From NCBI GenBank assembly GCA_039819285.1, contig JBCBSH010000002.1, positions 1 to 64,000 on the forward strand: 64,000 bases of DNA. The letters are read 5' to 3'. The position numbers were made by a program, and so were the translations under genes. The notes under the pieces were generated by a model. That model was not told where the DNA came from and ran no database searches. It was given only the letters and a program-made list of their open reading frames with translations. The DNA comes from JANQGH01 sp039819285. Its GTDB lineage: Bacteria > Pseudomonadota > Alphaproteobacteria > DSM-16000 > Inquilinaceae. How positions within the stretch are numbered: the stretch's first letter is position 1; the number at the start of each line of letters is the position of its first letter. Below are positions 16,445-25,018 of this stretch, piece after piece.

Positions 16445-16504
16445 CAGGGTTCGTGCCGACGGGCTGGCCACCAAGGCGGGTTTGTTGATTTGGAGGTGTT
16501 GAGA

Positions 16505-17965
16505 ATGTCTGAGTTGACGACCGAGATCGCCGGCGTGCGACCCGACCCCGGTCGAACGCCGGACACGACGATCGCGGACCTGGAGAACCGGCATCGGCGT
16601 CTGACGGACGTCTCAGGAAAGAACGCAATCGACCGGTGGCGCGAAAGCCGTGACCTCATGCGGGCACGCCTTGAGGGGCTAAGCCTGGTCGGCAACGGCT
16701 CAAACGGCTGGGACGCAGCGGGCGACGAGCTTTTTCCGACGCTTAACGCGCTGAACGTCGCGGTCCCTGACGACGCCGTGGCAGCGCTGTGGTCGCGCTA
16801 TCGAAATCACAAAGGCAACGGCAACGGTGCTTGGCGGGAGGCGGCCGAGCGGTTCTTCGAAACCCAGCCGCTCGGGGATGAGGCGCCGGAGGGCTATCCC
16901 GCGATCGGGCCGCGTCGTGATGCGGAAATCCATCCGATGAGCCGTTCCGACTGGGGCCAGACCGGCTGGATGAGCGAGCCGGAGTTCGCCAACTATCAAT
17001 TCACAGATCACGGCGTGATTTATCGCGGCCGCGAGTTTCGCCCCGGGGACGTCTTCCTGTCCGTGATCAATCGGCCGGACTTCACGGTGACCTCGGTCTG
17101 TTTTCACCCGTGGCGCTACGTCACGCATGTCTCGACCTTGGTGTTCCTGGAGCATGAAGGCGCCAAGTATCCGTGCGTGCTGGAAACCCATGAGGCCGGC
17201 GTTCGGGCGGTTCCGCTGTCGGGCGAACTGCATCCGCGCAAGACCGCCTATGTCGAGATCTTCCGCCATCGCGACATGACGCCGGACAAGGCCCCCGCGC
17301 TGACCAAGGCCGCCGAGGAGGTGTTGGAACGCAACCCCTATTTCAGCTTCAACCCGGATCTGGCCGACGAGAATGTGGTGACCTGTTCGGAGCTGTCGCA
17401 TCTCCTGCTGAAGAATACAGGGCTGGAGCCGCCGAAGCCCCTGTCGCATCTCGGCTCAGGCCTGCTGGCGATCGATTTCGAGGTCAGCGACATCGACCGG
17501 CCGGTGCTCGCGCCCAGCGACTTCGCCTGGTCTGAGCACTTGGAACTCATCGAATCCATCGACTTCCTGAACACCACGCGGCTGATTTGCGGTGACCTTG
17601 TCAGTCAGGTCTTTCAAGAGCATCTCGGCAGCAAGCGGCTTCAGGTCGATGCCCTGCCGGCGACCTATAAGGTGCTGATGCGCATGGTGAAGGAGATGCA
17701 GAAGGGCGGCGCCGTTGGCCGCTTTGTCGGCCGCCGCGTCGGCTATGACGATCTCGGTGAACTGCCCACCGACCCGCCGTCGATGATCGCGCTGTTCAAG
17801 GTGTCCGAGCGTGCGGTGAAAAAGGCGATCAACGTGCTTTATCAGAGCGCCAAGAAAGATCCCCAGCTTCATCGGGATCTGCTCTACGGCTACGCTGATC
17901 CGTCTCCGCTGCTGCGCGATGCCCTCGATCGGGCGACGGCCGATTTCAGGAAATGGTACGCGTGA
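16505..17965 (+). CDS. Permuted papain-like (YiiX/C92-type) cysteine hydrolase-like protein
   Basis: A 486-residue protein that I place by motif order in the permuted NlpC/P60-papain group. FRPGDVFLSVI is followed by YVTHVSTLVFLEHEG with candidate catalytic H208, then ENVVTCSELSHLLL with candidate nucleophile C294. His before Cys is the mark of the permuted fold. Extra sequence lies on both sides: about 170 residues before and 190 after. No signal peptide is seen. The ATG at 16505 has GGAGGTG upstream; an in-frame start at 16490 would overlap that site. The gene overlaps the following SDR by 13 bases, so they are probably co-expressed. Confidence 0.6.
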   Translation: MSELTTEIAGVRPDPGRTPDTTIADLENRHRRLTDVSGKNAIDRWRESRDLMRARLEGLSLVGNGSNGWDAAGDELFPTLNALNVAVPDDAVAALWSRYRNHKGNGNGAWREAAERFFETQPLGDEAPEGYPAIGPRRDAEIHPMSRSDWGQTGWMSEPEFANYQFTDHGVIYRGREFRPGDVFLSVINRPDFTVTSVCFHPWRYVTHVSTLVFLEHEGAKYPCVLETHEAGVRAVPLSGELHPRKTAYVEIFRHRDMTPDKAPALTKAAEEVLERNPYFSFNPDLADENVVTCSELSHLLLKNTGLEPPKPLSHLGSGLLAIDFEVSDIDRPVLAPSDFAWSEHLELIESIDFLNTTRLICGDLVSQVFQEHLGSKRLQVDALPATYKVLMRMVKEMQKGGAVGRFVGRRVGYDDLGELPTDPPSMIALFKVSERAVKKAINVLYQSAKKDPQLHRDLLYGYADPSPLLRDALDRATADFRKWYA

Positions 17966-18726
17966 GCGCGATTGCCGCTGGACGCACGGTCTATGTCACG
18001 GGCGCGTCCGACGGCATTGGTGCTGCGCTGGCGCGCAAGATGTCGGGCGAGGGGTTTGCGGTCGGGCTGATCGCCCGCCGCGCCGAGGCCTTGGAACAGG
18101 TCGCCGCCAGCTTGTCCGGCCCCAACGCCTGGGCGGTGGCCGATGTCAGCGATCGCGACGCCCTTGCCGACGCCTTTGCCCGCCTGCGCGAAAGTCTGCC
18201 GCCGCCAGACGTTGCTGTCGCCAATGCCGGCATCAGCCTGCCTGACGGCGATGCCTTGGAGAACGCGGCCAAGATGGCCGAGGTCAACTATCTGGGCACG
18301 GTCTACCTGTTCAATCAGGTTCTGCCGGAGATGCTGGCGCGGGGCGCCGGCCAGATCGTCGCCGTGTCCAGCCTGGCGGGCCTGGTCGGCTTTCCCGGCA
18401 AGGTCGGATATTGCGGGTCCAAGGCCGCGGTCGAGCGCTTTGTCGAGGCATGCCGCCCGGAACTGCGGCCCAGGGGCATCTATGTAACCCTGGTGCGGCC
18501 GGGCGGTGTGAACACCAACATCATCAAGGGCAATCAGTATCCCGGCCCGTTCAATGTCGAACCCGACTATGCGGCGGCCAGGATCTATCGCGCGATCGAA
18601 CGCCGAAAGCGTCTGTGCGAATTCCCGTGGCAGCATTCTGTCGCCATTCGCATCGCCCGTTTGTTGCCGGAGGTGCTGCGCGGCCGTGTTTCTCTGCGCA
18701 AGGAAGCGGCACCGCCTTCCGATTGA
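17953..18726 (+). CDS. SDR family NAD(P)-dependent oxidoreductase
   Basis: A 257-residue short-chain dehydrogenase. The cofactor motif is YVTGASDGIGAAL, NAG is in VAVANAGISL, the serine is in VAVSSLAGL, and the catalytic YxxxK is in VGYCGSKAAVERF. The C-terminal tail carries a basic, hydrophobic stretch (HSVAIRIARLLPEVLRG) that may lie against a membrane or lipid substrate, as in SDRs acting on acyl chains. It overlaps the papain-like gene by 13 bases, suggesting a joint function. Confidence 0.8.
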   Translation: MVRVSAIAAGRTVYVTGASDGIGAALARKMSGEGFAVGLIARRAEALEQVAASLSGPNAWAVADVSDRDALADAFARLRESLPPPDVAVANAGISLPDGDALENAAKMAEVNYLGTVYLFNQVLPEMLARGAGQIVAVSSLAGLVGFPGKVGYCGSKAAVERFVEACRPELRPRGIYVTLVRPGGVNTNIIKGNQYPGPFNVEPDYAAARIYRAIERRKRLCEFPWQHSVAIRIARLLPEVLRGRVSLRKEAAPPSD

Positions 18727-18855
18727 CGGCGGCCTGGCGACCGGATAGAACCGAGCCCGCGTTCGCCGTTCCCCGCGAGGAACCGCGCCGCTCTCTTCCC
18801 CAAAAAATCTGACCACCGCATCGCGTGCCGGCTGTCGGCGCGTGTTGCCGCCAAT

Positions 18856-18873
18856 CCGCCCGTCGTCGGGCGG
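18856..18873 (+). promoter_or_regulatory. Hairpin directly before a ribosome-binding site
   Basis: CCGCCCG and CGGGCGG form a perfect 7-bp stem with a TCGT tetraloop, ending at the GGGGAAAGG ribosome site of the gene starting at 18890. Such a stem could limit ribosome entry, or end transcripts from the SDR gene upstream. No T-run follows, so termination is less likely. Confidence 0.35.
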
Positions 18874-18889
18874 GGAAAGGACGACCCAT

Positions 18890-19426
18890 ATGCCCCAAAA
18901 CCATCTCATCACGGGGCCGCCCGGCGCCGGCAAGACCGCCTTGATCGCCGAGTTGCGCGCACGGGGGTTCGACTGTGTCGACGAGCCGGCCCGCCGTGTC
19001 TTGGCAGCACAGCGCAAGGGCGACGGTGACGGCGTGCCCGACAGGGACCCGGCACTTTTCACCGAACTGATGCTGTCGGCGGCGGTTGAGGATTTCGAAA
19101 GCAGACGCGATGGGGACGAACCTGTCTTCTTCGACCGGGGTGTGCCGGATATCATCGCCTACGCCCGCCTGTTCGGCATTGATGATCGCGCGGCACTTCG
19201 AGCCTCAAAGCGCTATCGTTATCGCCGTGAGGTGCTTTACGCACCGCCATGGTCCGCGATTTATTGTCAAGATGACGAACGAAAGATGACCTTTGGCGAG
19301 GCGCGCGCGTTTGGCGAGCTTATGCGCGCTGCCTATCGCGAGGCCGGCTATGTGCTGGTCGATTTGCCCTTGGCGCCGACGCCAAAGCGTGCGGACTTTG
19401 TTCTCGACCGATTGTCGGACCGCTAG
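18890..19426 (+). CDS. AAA family ATPase, AAA_28-like
   Basis: A 178-residue P-loop protein. The Walker A motif GPPGAGKT is at residues 9-16, and an aspartate-containing strand VFFDRGVPDIIAYARLFG serves as the Walker B-like region. The compact length and the R-rich middle (ALRASKRYRYRREV) resemble small AAA_28 proteins, some of which act as nucleoside or small-molecule kinases. The ATG at 18890 has a good GGGGAAAGG site; an in-frame start at 18842 is ignored. It is tail to tail with the next gene, 6 bases apart. Confidence 0.7.
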   Translation: MPQNHLITGPPGAGKTALIAELRARGFDCVDEPARRVLAAQRKGDGDGVPDRDPALFTELMLSAAVEDFESRRDGDEPVFFDRGVPDIIAYARLFGIDDRAALRASKRYRYRREVLYAPPWSAIYCQDDERKMTFGEARAFGELMRAAYREAGYVLVDLPLAPTPKRADFVLDRLSDR

Positions 19427-19432
19427 GTCACG

Positions 19433-20071
19433 TCACCCGAGGCGCCGCAGAACCGTCTCGATCCGCTTGCGCTTGCTTGGCCGCATCTCATCGTTCAGCC
19501 GGCTCTCCAAGACCGTCCGGAAGGCACTGCGACTTTCCGCGGGCATGGCACGGGCCGCCTGCTCAGCGTACATGGGCAACTGATTGATCGCGGCGGAATT
19601 CAGCCAGGACAAGATGATGGGGATCACCCGGTCGGCGTATCTTTCGCGCCCTGCCAGAATGATCAGAATCGCAAACGCCTGGTCCTTGGCGATCACGGAC
19701 CCCTTGTCTGCGGCCGCCAAGATCGCTTCCAGATGGGTGAAGATGCGATCGGGCGCAATCTGGCAGATGTGGGCCAGCGCCGTCAGCGCCCCCCAGACAA
19801 GCCGATTGTTACGCGCCTCCAGAAGGCCCAGCAGCGGGTCCGTGTGATCGACGATCAGGGAAGGATCGCGCTGCCCCACCTCGTAGAGAACCTTGATTGC
19901 GTCGCTCTTGGCCGGGCCCTTGCCGCTGGCGAGAATTGCGACGAGTTCCTGGACGCTGTCGCTGTTACCCGATCGCGCAAGATCCTCCGCCAGTTGGATG
20001 TTGGGCTGCTCGTCGCGCCGGCCGAGGGCGCTCGCCAGCCGGGATTCGACCGAATTCGTCACCTGGCCCAT
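19433..20071 (-). CDS. HEAT/armadillo-like helical repeat protein, function unknown
   Basis: A 212-residue all-helical protein. The body shows repeated helix pairs of roughly 40 residues: SDSVQELVAILASG with SDAIKVLYEVGQRD, DPLLGLLEARN with WGALTALAHICQIA, and EAILAAADKG with AFAILIILAG. This looks like a HEAT-like scaffold. The C-terminus is basic (RPSKRKRIETVLRRLG). The ATG at 20071 is chosen because sequence further upstream is arginine- and alanine-rich shadow coding. It lies 34 bases after the secreted TPR protein on the same strand and may be cotranscribed with it. Confidence 0.55.
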   Translation of the reverse strand: MGQVTNSVESRLASALGRRDEQPNIQLAEDLARSGNSDSVQELVAILASGKGPAKSDAIKVLYEVGQRDPSLIVDHTDPLLGLLEARNNRLVWGALTALAHICQIAPDRIFTHLEAILAAADKGSVIAKDQAFAILIILAGRERYADRVIPIILSWLNSAAINQLPMYAEQAARAMPAESRSAFRTVLESRLNDEMRPSKRKRIETVLRRLG

Positions 20072-20105
20072 GCGGCGACCGCGGAAGGGTTGGCCGTCAT
20101 GTCGC

Positions 20106-21512
20106 CTAGTACGACCACACCGTGCCGTTGTAGGCGCCGGCGCTAAGCTCGCCGCCCTCGGTGCCGGCTTCGGCGCGCACAAATATGGGTGGGAAGCCGT
20201 ATCGGCCTGCTTCGGCGCCGATCCTGTTGCCGTTCAAGACATTATAGGTAATGCCGATCCTGGTATCGCCGGTCGACAGGCCGCTGGACGGGTTCCACGA
20301 GCCGTCGCCGCTGACCGTCGGGCGGACGCCGCCCGGAAAGCTGGGACCGAAACTCCAACGGAAGTCGACCCTGTCACCCTGGTGCAGCACGTCGAAGCCG
20401 CCCCAGGGCGTTCGGACGGAAAAGCCCGCGTTCAGGCCGGGGATCAAAATGCCGAACCGCGGAAATTCTTCGTCGCAATTGTAACCTGGCGCGTAGGGCT
20501 GTCCGGCCTGACAGGCCAATTGGGCGTCCTGCTGGGCGATCTCGCAGTTGATGATCTGGATGCGGCCAATGATCGATACCGGGCAGGTGCGCTGGCAATC
20601 GTAGTTGACGCTGCAATAGCTGCGGTCTTGTGCGGGCAATGATTGGCCTCCGCCACCGCCGCCGATCCCCTGCATGCCGATAAGATAGGCCGGGTGCACC
20701 GGGTTCTCCTGGTGCAAGGTGGCGAGCACGGCAGACGCACTTGCCATATCGCCCAGCGCTTCAAACACCTCCGCCAGATGGAGCCGATGCAGCGGCAGGG
20801 CGTCCGGCAAGCCGACCGCCGTTTCCAGCGCCTGGCGCGCGGCATCCAAGCCAGGGCCGCCAAGACCGGCCGCGTCCATCAGGTGCGCCGTCTGGCCGAA
20901 GTTGGCCTGGTAGGCGGCGGCCGACGGGTCGATCTGGCGTGCCTGATCGAACAGGGTCAGGGCAGACGCCATCAGATCGGCCTGCTGGGCCGAAAGGTCG
21001 GACTGTCCGAGCTCGGCAAGCGTCATGCCGAGATTGTTCAAGGCTACCGGGTCGTCCGGATTTGCCGCGACCGCGTGCGCAAACATCCAGGCTGCCGGGG
21101 CGAGCTGACGCCGGCTGAGCAACTGGTTTCCTAATGTCATTGCCGGCGCGTCGTTGGCCGCGTCGTTGAGGAACGGCTCCAGATCATCCGTGAATCCCTG
21201 TGGCAACAGCGGCGTCACTGCGGCTTGCGCGCTCGTTGCAATGGCGGCGACATCTCCATCGCCGGTCGACGGTGTGGTCGTTGGCGTCGGCGCGGGTTCG
21301 GCCGGGGGCGAGGTGTCCGACGGCGGAGACGGGCGCGGTTCCGGCGCCGGCGGGTTGACCGGCGGTGCCGGCGTGCTCTCTGTGCCGGGCTTGCCGTCCT
21401 CGGGTGGAGGGGTTGGGTTCTTCTGCGCGTTACTGTTGGACCAGGAAAGTCCCAAAACCAGCGCGAGCACAAACGCGAGTGTCGTGCCCTTCACGTCCAG
21501 CCGCCGCATCAT
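20106..21512 (-). CDS. Secreted TPR-like protein with proline-rich linker and Cys-rich C-terminal region
   Basis: A 468-residue exported protein. Residues 1-29 form a signal peptide (LAFVLALVLGLSWSNSNA). Residues 30-85 are a Pro/Thr/Ser/Ala-rich linker. Residues 125-280 carry TPR-like helix pairs (AWMFAHAVAANPDDPVALNN; LHLAEVFEALGDMASASAVL). A glycine run GGGGGG then leads to about 40 residues with at least five cysteines, probably disulfide bonded outside the cytoplasm. The C-terminal 120 residues are rich in Gly, aromatic residues and short strands, like a beta-domain. I do not recognise the whole architecture. Confidence 0.65.
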   Translation of the reverse strand: MMRRLDVKGTTLAFVLALVLGLSWSNSNAQKNPTPPPEDGKPGTESTPAPPVNPPAPEPRPSPPSDTSPPAEPAPTPTTTPSTGDGDVAAIATSAQAAVTPLLPQGFTDDLEPFLNDAANDAPAMTLGNQLLSRRQLAPAAWMFAHAVAANPDDPVALNNLGMTLAELGQSDLSAQQADLMASALTLFDQARQIDPSAAAYQANFGQTAHLMDAAGLGGPGLDAARQALETAVGLPDALPLHRLHLAEVFEALGDMASASAVLATLHQENPVHPAYLIGMQGIGGGGGGQSLPAQDRSYCSVNYDCQRTCPVSIIGRIQIINCEIAQQDAQLACQAGQPYAPGYNCDEEFPRFGILIPGLNAGFSVRTPWGGFDVLHQGDRVDFRWSFGPSFPGGVRPTVSGDGSWNPSSGLSTGDTRIGITYNVLNGNRIGAEAGRYGFPPIFVRAEAGTEGGELSAGAYNGTVWSY

Positions 21513-21583
21513 CTGACCCCTTACTTGCCGCCGGATAATTTCCCGAGCTTAGCACACTCTCGTCGGTGAGGCACGGCGCGCCC

Positions 21584-21613
21584 TTGACAGCGGCCCGTGC
21601 CCGACGTCAATAT
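21584..21613 (+). promoter_or_regulatory. Candidate sigma-70 promoter of the GntR gene
   Basis: A perfect -35 TTGACA at 21584-21589 is followed after 18 bases by CAATAT at 21608-21613, a weak -10. A transcript from it would begin near 21620, inside the GntR operator and about 20 bases before the ATG. The leader would be very short or absent, which agrees with the lack of a clear ribosome site. Confidence 0.45.
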
Positions 21614-21619
21614 GCCTAG

Positions 21620-21631
21620 TTGTCTAGACAA
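21620..21631. promoter_or_regulatory. GntR operator, 12-bp perfect palindrome
   Basis: TTGTCTAGACAA is a perfect palindrome 11 bases before the GntR start codon. TTGTCTAGACAA-like sites are known targets of GntR/HutC-type repressors. Its position at the probable transcription start would let the protein block its own promoter and the whole nucleoside operon behind it. Confidence 0.7.
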
Positions 21632-21641
21632 ATTTGACGTC

Positions 21642-22373
21642 ATGATGCCACCTTATCTTCGCATCGCGGACGCGTTGCGCGACGATATCCGCAATTTGCC
21701 GATCGGCGAGCGCCTGCCGGGTGAGCCCGCCTTGGCCGCACGCTGGGGCGTCGCACGCGCAACTGTCGGCAAGGCGGTGTCGAAGCTGGTGGACGAGGGC
21801 CTCCTGGTTCGGCGCCAGGGTGCCGGCACATTCGTCAGCGAACCGCCGCTGAAACGCCAGCCCCAGTCCTTGAGCTCGTTCAGCCAATCGGTGGCCCGCG
21901 AGGGCGGTCGCGCCGGCCAGGTTCTGATCGCGGCGCACGCCTCGCGTACGGCACGGGTCCAGGGGACGATCGGCGGCGCGGCCGGTTTCGTGCTGGAACG
22001 GTTGCGCACGGTTGATGGCGAGCCGATCGCCTTCTTCAGCTCGGTCCTGCCCCTTTGGGTCGTCGATCGTGCCGCGCTGGATGACCGCGTTCTGAGCGAT
22101 GATGCCTTTTCGCTCTACGCACGGCTCAGTGCGATGGGCCTGTCACCCACGCGCGCGGAGGAAACCGCCATGGCGCGCCTGGCCAACACGCGCGAGGCCA
22201 GGCTGCTCGCCCTGCGTCGTCCGGCGGCGGTAATGGACATCCGGCGACGCACCTACGGACCAAGCGACGAACTGCTTGAGGTCGTCGATGCCGTCTATGC
22301 CGGCGACCGCTATCAGTTCGCCACCCAATGGGCGCAAGAGCCGGGCACGGGCGAGACCATCGATGCCCACTAA
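21642..22373 (+). CDS. GntR/HutC family regulator with UTRA domain
   Basis: A 243-residue repressor. The winged helix at about residues 1-65 contains the typical ALAARWGVARATVGKAVSKL and the wing LVRRQGAGTFVSE. The rest, from about residue 80, is a UTRA effector domain (GEPIAFFSSVLPLWV, RRTYGPSDELLEVVDAVYAG). An earlier in-frame ATG at 21597 would put the operator palindrome inside the gene, so 21642 (tandem ATG with 21645) is preferred. It heads the nucleoside transport operon, 54 bases before the binding-protein gene, and its ligand is probably the imported compound or its phosphate. Confidence 0.85.
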   Translation: MMPPYLRIADALRDDIRNLPIGERLPGEPALAARWGVARATVGKAVSKLVDEGLLVRRQGAGTFVSEPPLKRQPQSLSSFSQSVAREGGRAGQVLIAAHASRTARVQGTIGGAAGFVLERLRTVDGEPIAFFSSVLPLWVVDRAALDDRVLSDDAFSLYARLSAMGLSPTRAEETAMARLANTREARLLALRRPAAVMDIRRRTYGPSDELLEVVDAVYAGDRYQFATQWAQEPGTGETIDAH

Positions 22374-22427
22374 CCGTCTCCGCGATCACCCCTTACCCAA
22401 TCCGCCAACAAGCATGGGAGGTAGTTC

Positions 22428-23453
22428 ATGTTGAAACCCGTTCTTATCGCCGGCGTGGCCGCCTTGGCCCTTTCGGCCACCGGCGCCGCCTTTGCGCAGG
22501 ACCCCGTCGCCCTGGTCATCGCCCAGGGCGGCCTTGGCGATCAGTCCTACAACGATCTGGCGCATCAGGGCTTCCTGGCGGCCACGGAAGAAACCGGCGT
22601 CGAAGGGCGCGTCCTGGAAAGCCGGGACGTGGTCGCCCAGGGTGAGCAGATCCTGCGCCGGGCCGCGGAAAGCGATTTCGGCCTGGTCGTGGACCTGGAA
22701 TACGCTCATGGCGAGGTGATGGAGGCTGTGGCGCCGGACTATCCGGACACGGACTTCGTCGTGCTGAACCAGGTGCGCGAGGGCGACAACATCACCTCCG
22801 TTCTGTTTTCGGAGCATGAAGGTTCCTACCTGGCCGGCGCCTTGGCCGCCATGGTGACGACCAATACCGACATTCCGGGCATCAATGAAGACGCGAATAT
22901 CGGCGTGATCGGTGGTACGCGCTCGGTCGGGATCGACAAGTTCCTGGTCGGCTTCGTCCAGGGCGCGCGCGACATCAACCCGGACGTCCAGGTACAGGTG
23001 GCCTACGCCAACACGTTCGGCGATCCGGCGACCGGCCAGCAAATGGCCGAGGCCATGTTCGAGAACGGCGCAGACATCGTCTATCAGGTCGCCGGCGGCA
23101 CCGGGTTGGGCGTTATCCAGGCGGCCGAGGCGGCCGGGCATTACGCCATCGGCGTCGACACCGATCAGGACGGCTTGGCACCGGGCCATGTGCTGACCAG
23201 CATGATCAAGCGGGTCGATGTCGCGGTCGCCGATGTGGTCGATGCGTACGCGGGTGGTTCGCTGGAAGGCGGCCAGGTGCGCAACTATTCGCTGGCGGAC
23301 AATGGCGTCGGCCTGTCGGAGATGATCCACACGCGTGACCTGCTGCCGGCGGACTATCTGGCGCGGATCGACGAGTTGCGCGACGGCATCATTGCTGGCG
23401 ACATCGTGGTCGTGAACGTGATCGAGGACGGATATCCCGACTTCTTCCAATAG
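22428..23453 (+). CDS. BMP family ABC transporter substrate-binding protein
   Basis: A 341-residue periplasmic binding protein of the BMP/PnrA (Med) family, whose known members bind nucleosides. The signal peptide runs to AAFA (about residue 24), and the mature form starts QDPVALVIAQGGLGDQSYND, the usual BMP opening. The hinge-region segment IGVIGGTRSVGIDKFLVGF and the motif YQVAGGTGLGVIQAAEAAG also fit. A strong GGGAGG ribosome site precedes the ATG. It is followed by the ATPase and two permeases of the same importer. Confidence 0.9.
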   Translation: MLKPVLIAGVAALALSATGAAFAQDPVALVIAQGGLGDQSYNDLAHQGFLAATEETGVEGRVLESRDVVAQGEQILRRAAESDFGLVVDLEYAHGEVMEAVAPDYPDTDFVVLNQVREGDNITSVLFSEHEGSYLAGALAAMVTTNTDIPGINEDANIGVIGGTRSVGIDKFLVGFVQGARDINPDVQVQVAYANTFGDPATGQQMAEAMFENGADIVYQVAGGTGLGVIQAAEAAGHYAIGVDTDQDGLAPGHVLTSMIKRVDVAVADVVDAYAGGSLEGGQVRNYSLADNGVGLSEMIHTRDLLPADYLARIDELRDGIIAGDIVVVNVIEDGYPDFFQ

Positions 23454-23488
23454 GCGGTGATACGTCCATCGTTGCACTGGGGCGGCCG

Positions 23489-25018
23489 ATGCCTGTGGTA
23501 GACAGCCCGGTTACACGGCTGGGCGCCGATGGCATCAGCCGGCGGTTCGGGCCGGTCGTCGCGAATGACGGCATCGACCTCGCGGTGCGGGCCGGCGAGA
23601 TTCACGCCATCGTCGGCCAGAACGGCGCCGGCAAATCGACCCTGATGCGCATCTTTCAGGGGCTGGACCAGCCTGACGCGGGGCATGTAATCGTCGACGG
23701 CCTGCCGGTTCGGTTTCGCGGACCAGCCGATGCGCTGGCCCAGGGCATCGGAATGGTGCACCAGGAATTCATGCTGGCCGACGCGCTGACCTTGGCGGAG
23801 AACCTGATCTTGGGCGCCGAGCCGGGCCGCAGGGGCATCATCGATCGACGGGCGGCGCTTGACCGGGCCCGGCAGCTTGGCGACCAGGCCGGCGTCGACC
23901 TCGATTGGGGCCAACGCGCCGGCGACGCGTCGGTCCCCGATCGCCAGATCGTCGAGATCCTGCGCCTGCTCTATCGCGGGGCCGACACGCTGATCCTGGA
24001 TGAACCCACGGCCGTGCTGGCTCCGAGCCAGGTGGACCGCCTATTCGGCCTGTTGCGGGCGTTGCGCCAGGACGGCCATACCATTCTTTTCATCAGCCAC
24101 AAGCTGCGCGAGGTGATGGCCCTGGCCGACCGGGTCACGGTGCTGCGGCAAGGTCGGGTGATCACGACAATCGATGTCGGCAGCATCGACCAGGACGCCC
24201 TTGCCCAGCTGGCCGTCGGCGAAACGGTTGAGCCGCCGTACCGGGAAGCCGGCGACGGCGTTGGAGACGTGATCTTGGACGTCGTCGGCTTGAGCGTTGC
24301 CGGTACGGGTGATCGACCCGCCCTGGACCAGGTCAGCTTCGAGGTGCGGGAAGGTGAGATTTTGGGCATTGCTGGTGTGGCGGGCAATGGGCAGGAGGCC
24401 CTGATCGCCAGCATGATCGGGCTGGCCCGCCCGAGCGCCGGCCGGATCGTTGTGCGGGGCCGAGAGCTTGGGGGGCACAGTGTCGCCGACCATCGATCTT
24501 TCGGCGTCGGCTATGTCAGCGCCGATCGCGCCGGCGAGGGCCTGTGCCGGCAGGCCACGCTGACGGAAAACGCCATCGCCGGCGAGCAGCGCCAGTTGGC
24601 GAAGGAATCCAAGGGCTGGTTGCTGCCCGGCCGTTGCAGGCAGCGCGCGCAGACGATCGTTGACAGGTATCAGGTCGTTCATGGCGGTCTTGGCCGGCCG
24701 GTGGCTGAACTGTCCGGCGGCAACCAACAGCGATTGCTGATCGGGCGCGAAATCGACCGGTCGCCATCACTGCTGCTGATCGCCCAGCCGACGCGTGGCG
24801 TCGACCTCAAAGGCATCGCCGCCATTCATCGGGAGCTGTTGGCCTATCGGCAGCGCGGCGGCGCGATCGTCATGGTGTCGGAGGAGCTGGACGAGCTGAT
24901 CGCCCTGTCCGACCACATCCTCGTGCTCTGCGGCGGCCGGGCGATGGGCATCGTGGACCGCGAGGACGCCTCGACCGAGACCTTGGCGCCTCTGATGGTC
25001 GGCGCGGCGGCGGCATGA
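23489..25018 (+). CDS. ABC transporter ATP-binding protein, tandem ABC domains (BMP/nucleoside type)
   Basis: A 509-residue protein with two fused ABC domains. The first, at about residues 10-240, has Walker A GQNGAGKS and Walker B TLILDEP, but its signature motif is reduced to SVPDRQ. The second, at about 260-500, lacks a proper P-loop (GVAGNGQEAL) but has an intact LSGGNQQ signature. The composite split of active parts is normal for this importer family. It overlaps the next permease gene by 4 bases. It energises the binding-protein-dependent uptake system encoded by its neighbours. Confidence 0.9.
   Translation: MPVVDSPVTRLGADGISRRFGPVVANDGIDLAVRAGEIHAIVGQNGAGKSTLMRIFQGLDQPDAGHVIVDGLPVRFRGPADALAQGIGMVHQEFMLADALTLAENLILGAEPGRRGIIDRRAALDRARQLGDQAGVDLDWGQRAGDASVPDRQIVEILRLLYRGADTLILDEPTAVLAPSQVDRLFGLLRALRQDGHTILFISHKLREVMALADRVTVLRQGRVITTIDVGSIDQDALAQLAVGETVEPPYREAGDGVGDVILDVVGLSVAGTGDRPALDQVSFEVREGEILGIAGVAGNGQEALIASMIGLARPSAGRIVVRGRELGGHSVADHRSFGVGYVSADRAGEGLCRQATLTENAIAGEQRQLAKESKGWLLPGRCRQRAQTIVDRYQVVHGGLGRPVAELSGGNQQRLLIGREIDRSPSLLLIAQPTRGVDLKGIAAIHRELLAYRQRGGAIVMVSEELDELIALSDHILVLCGGRAMGIVDREDASTETLAPLMVGAAAA

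Noticed and set aside
16271..16504. Possible small gene or RNA in the AT-richer gap
   Set aside because: No frame with a ribosome site and plausible composition is present. Only the inverted repeat at 16418-16444 stands out.
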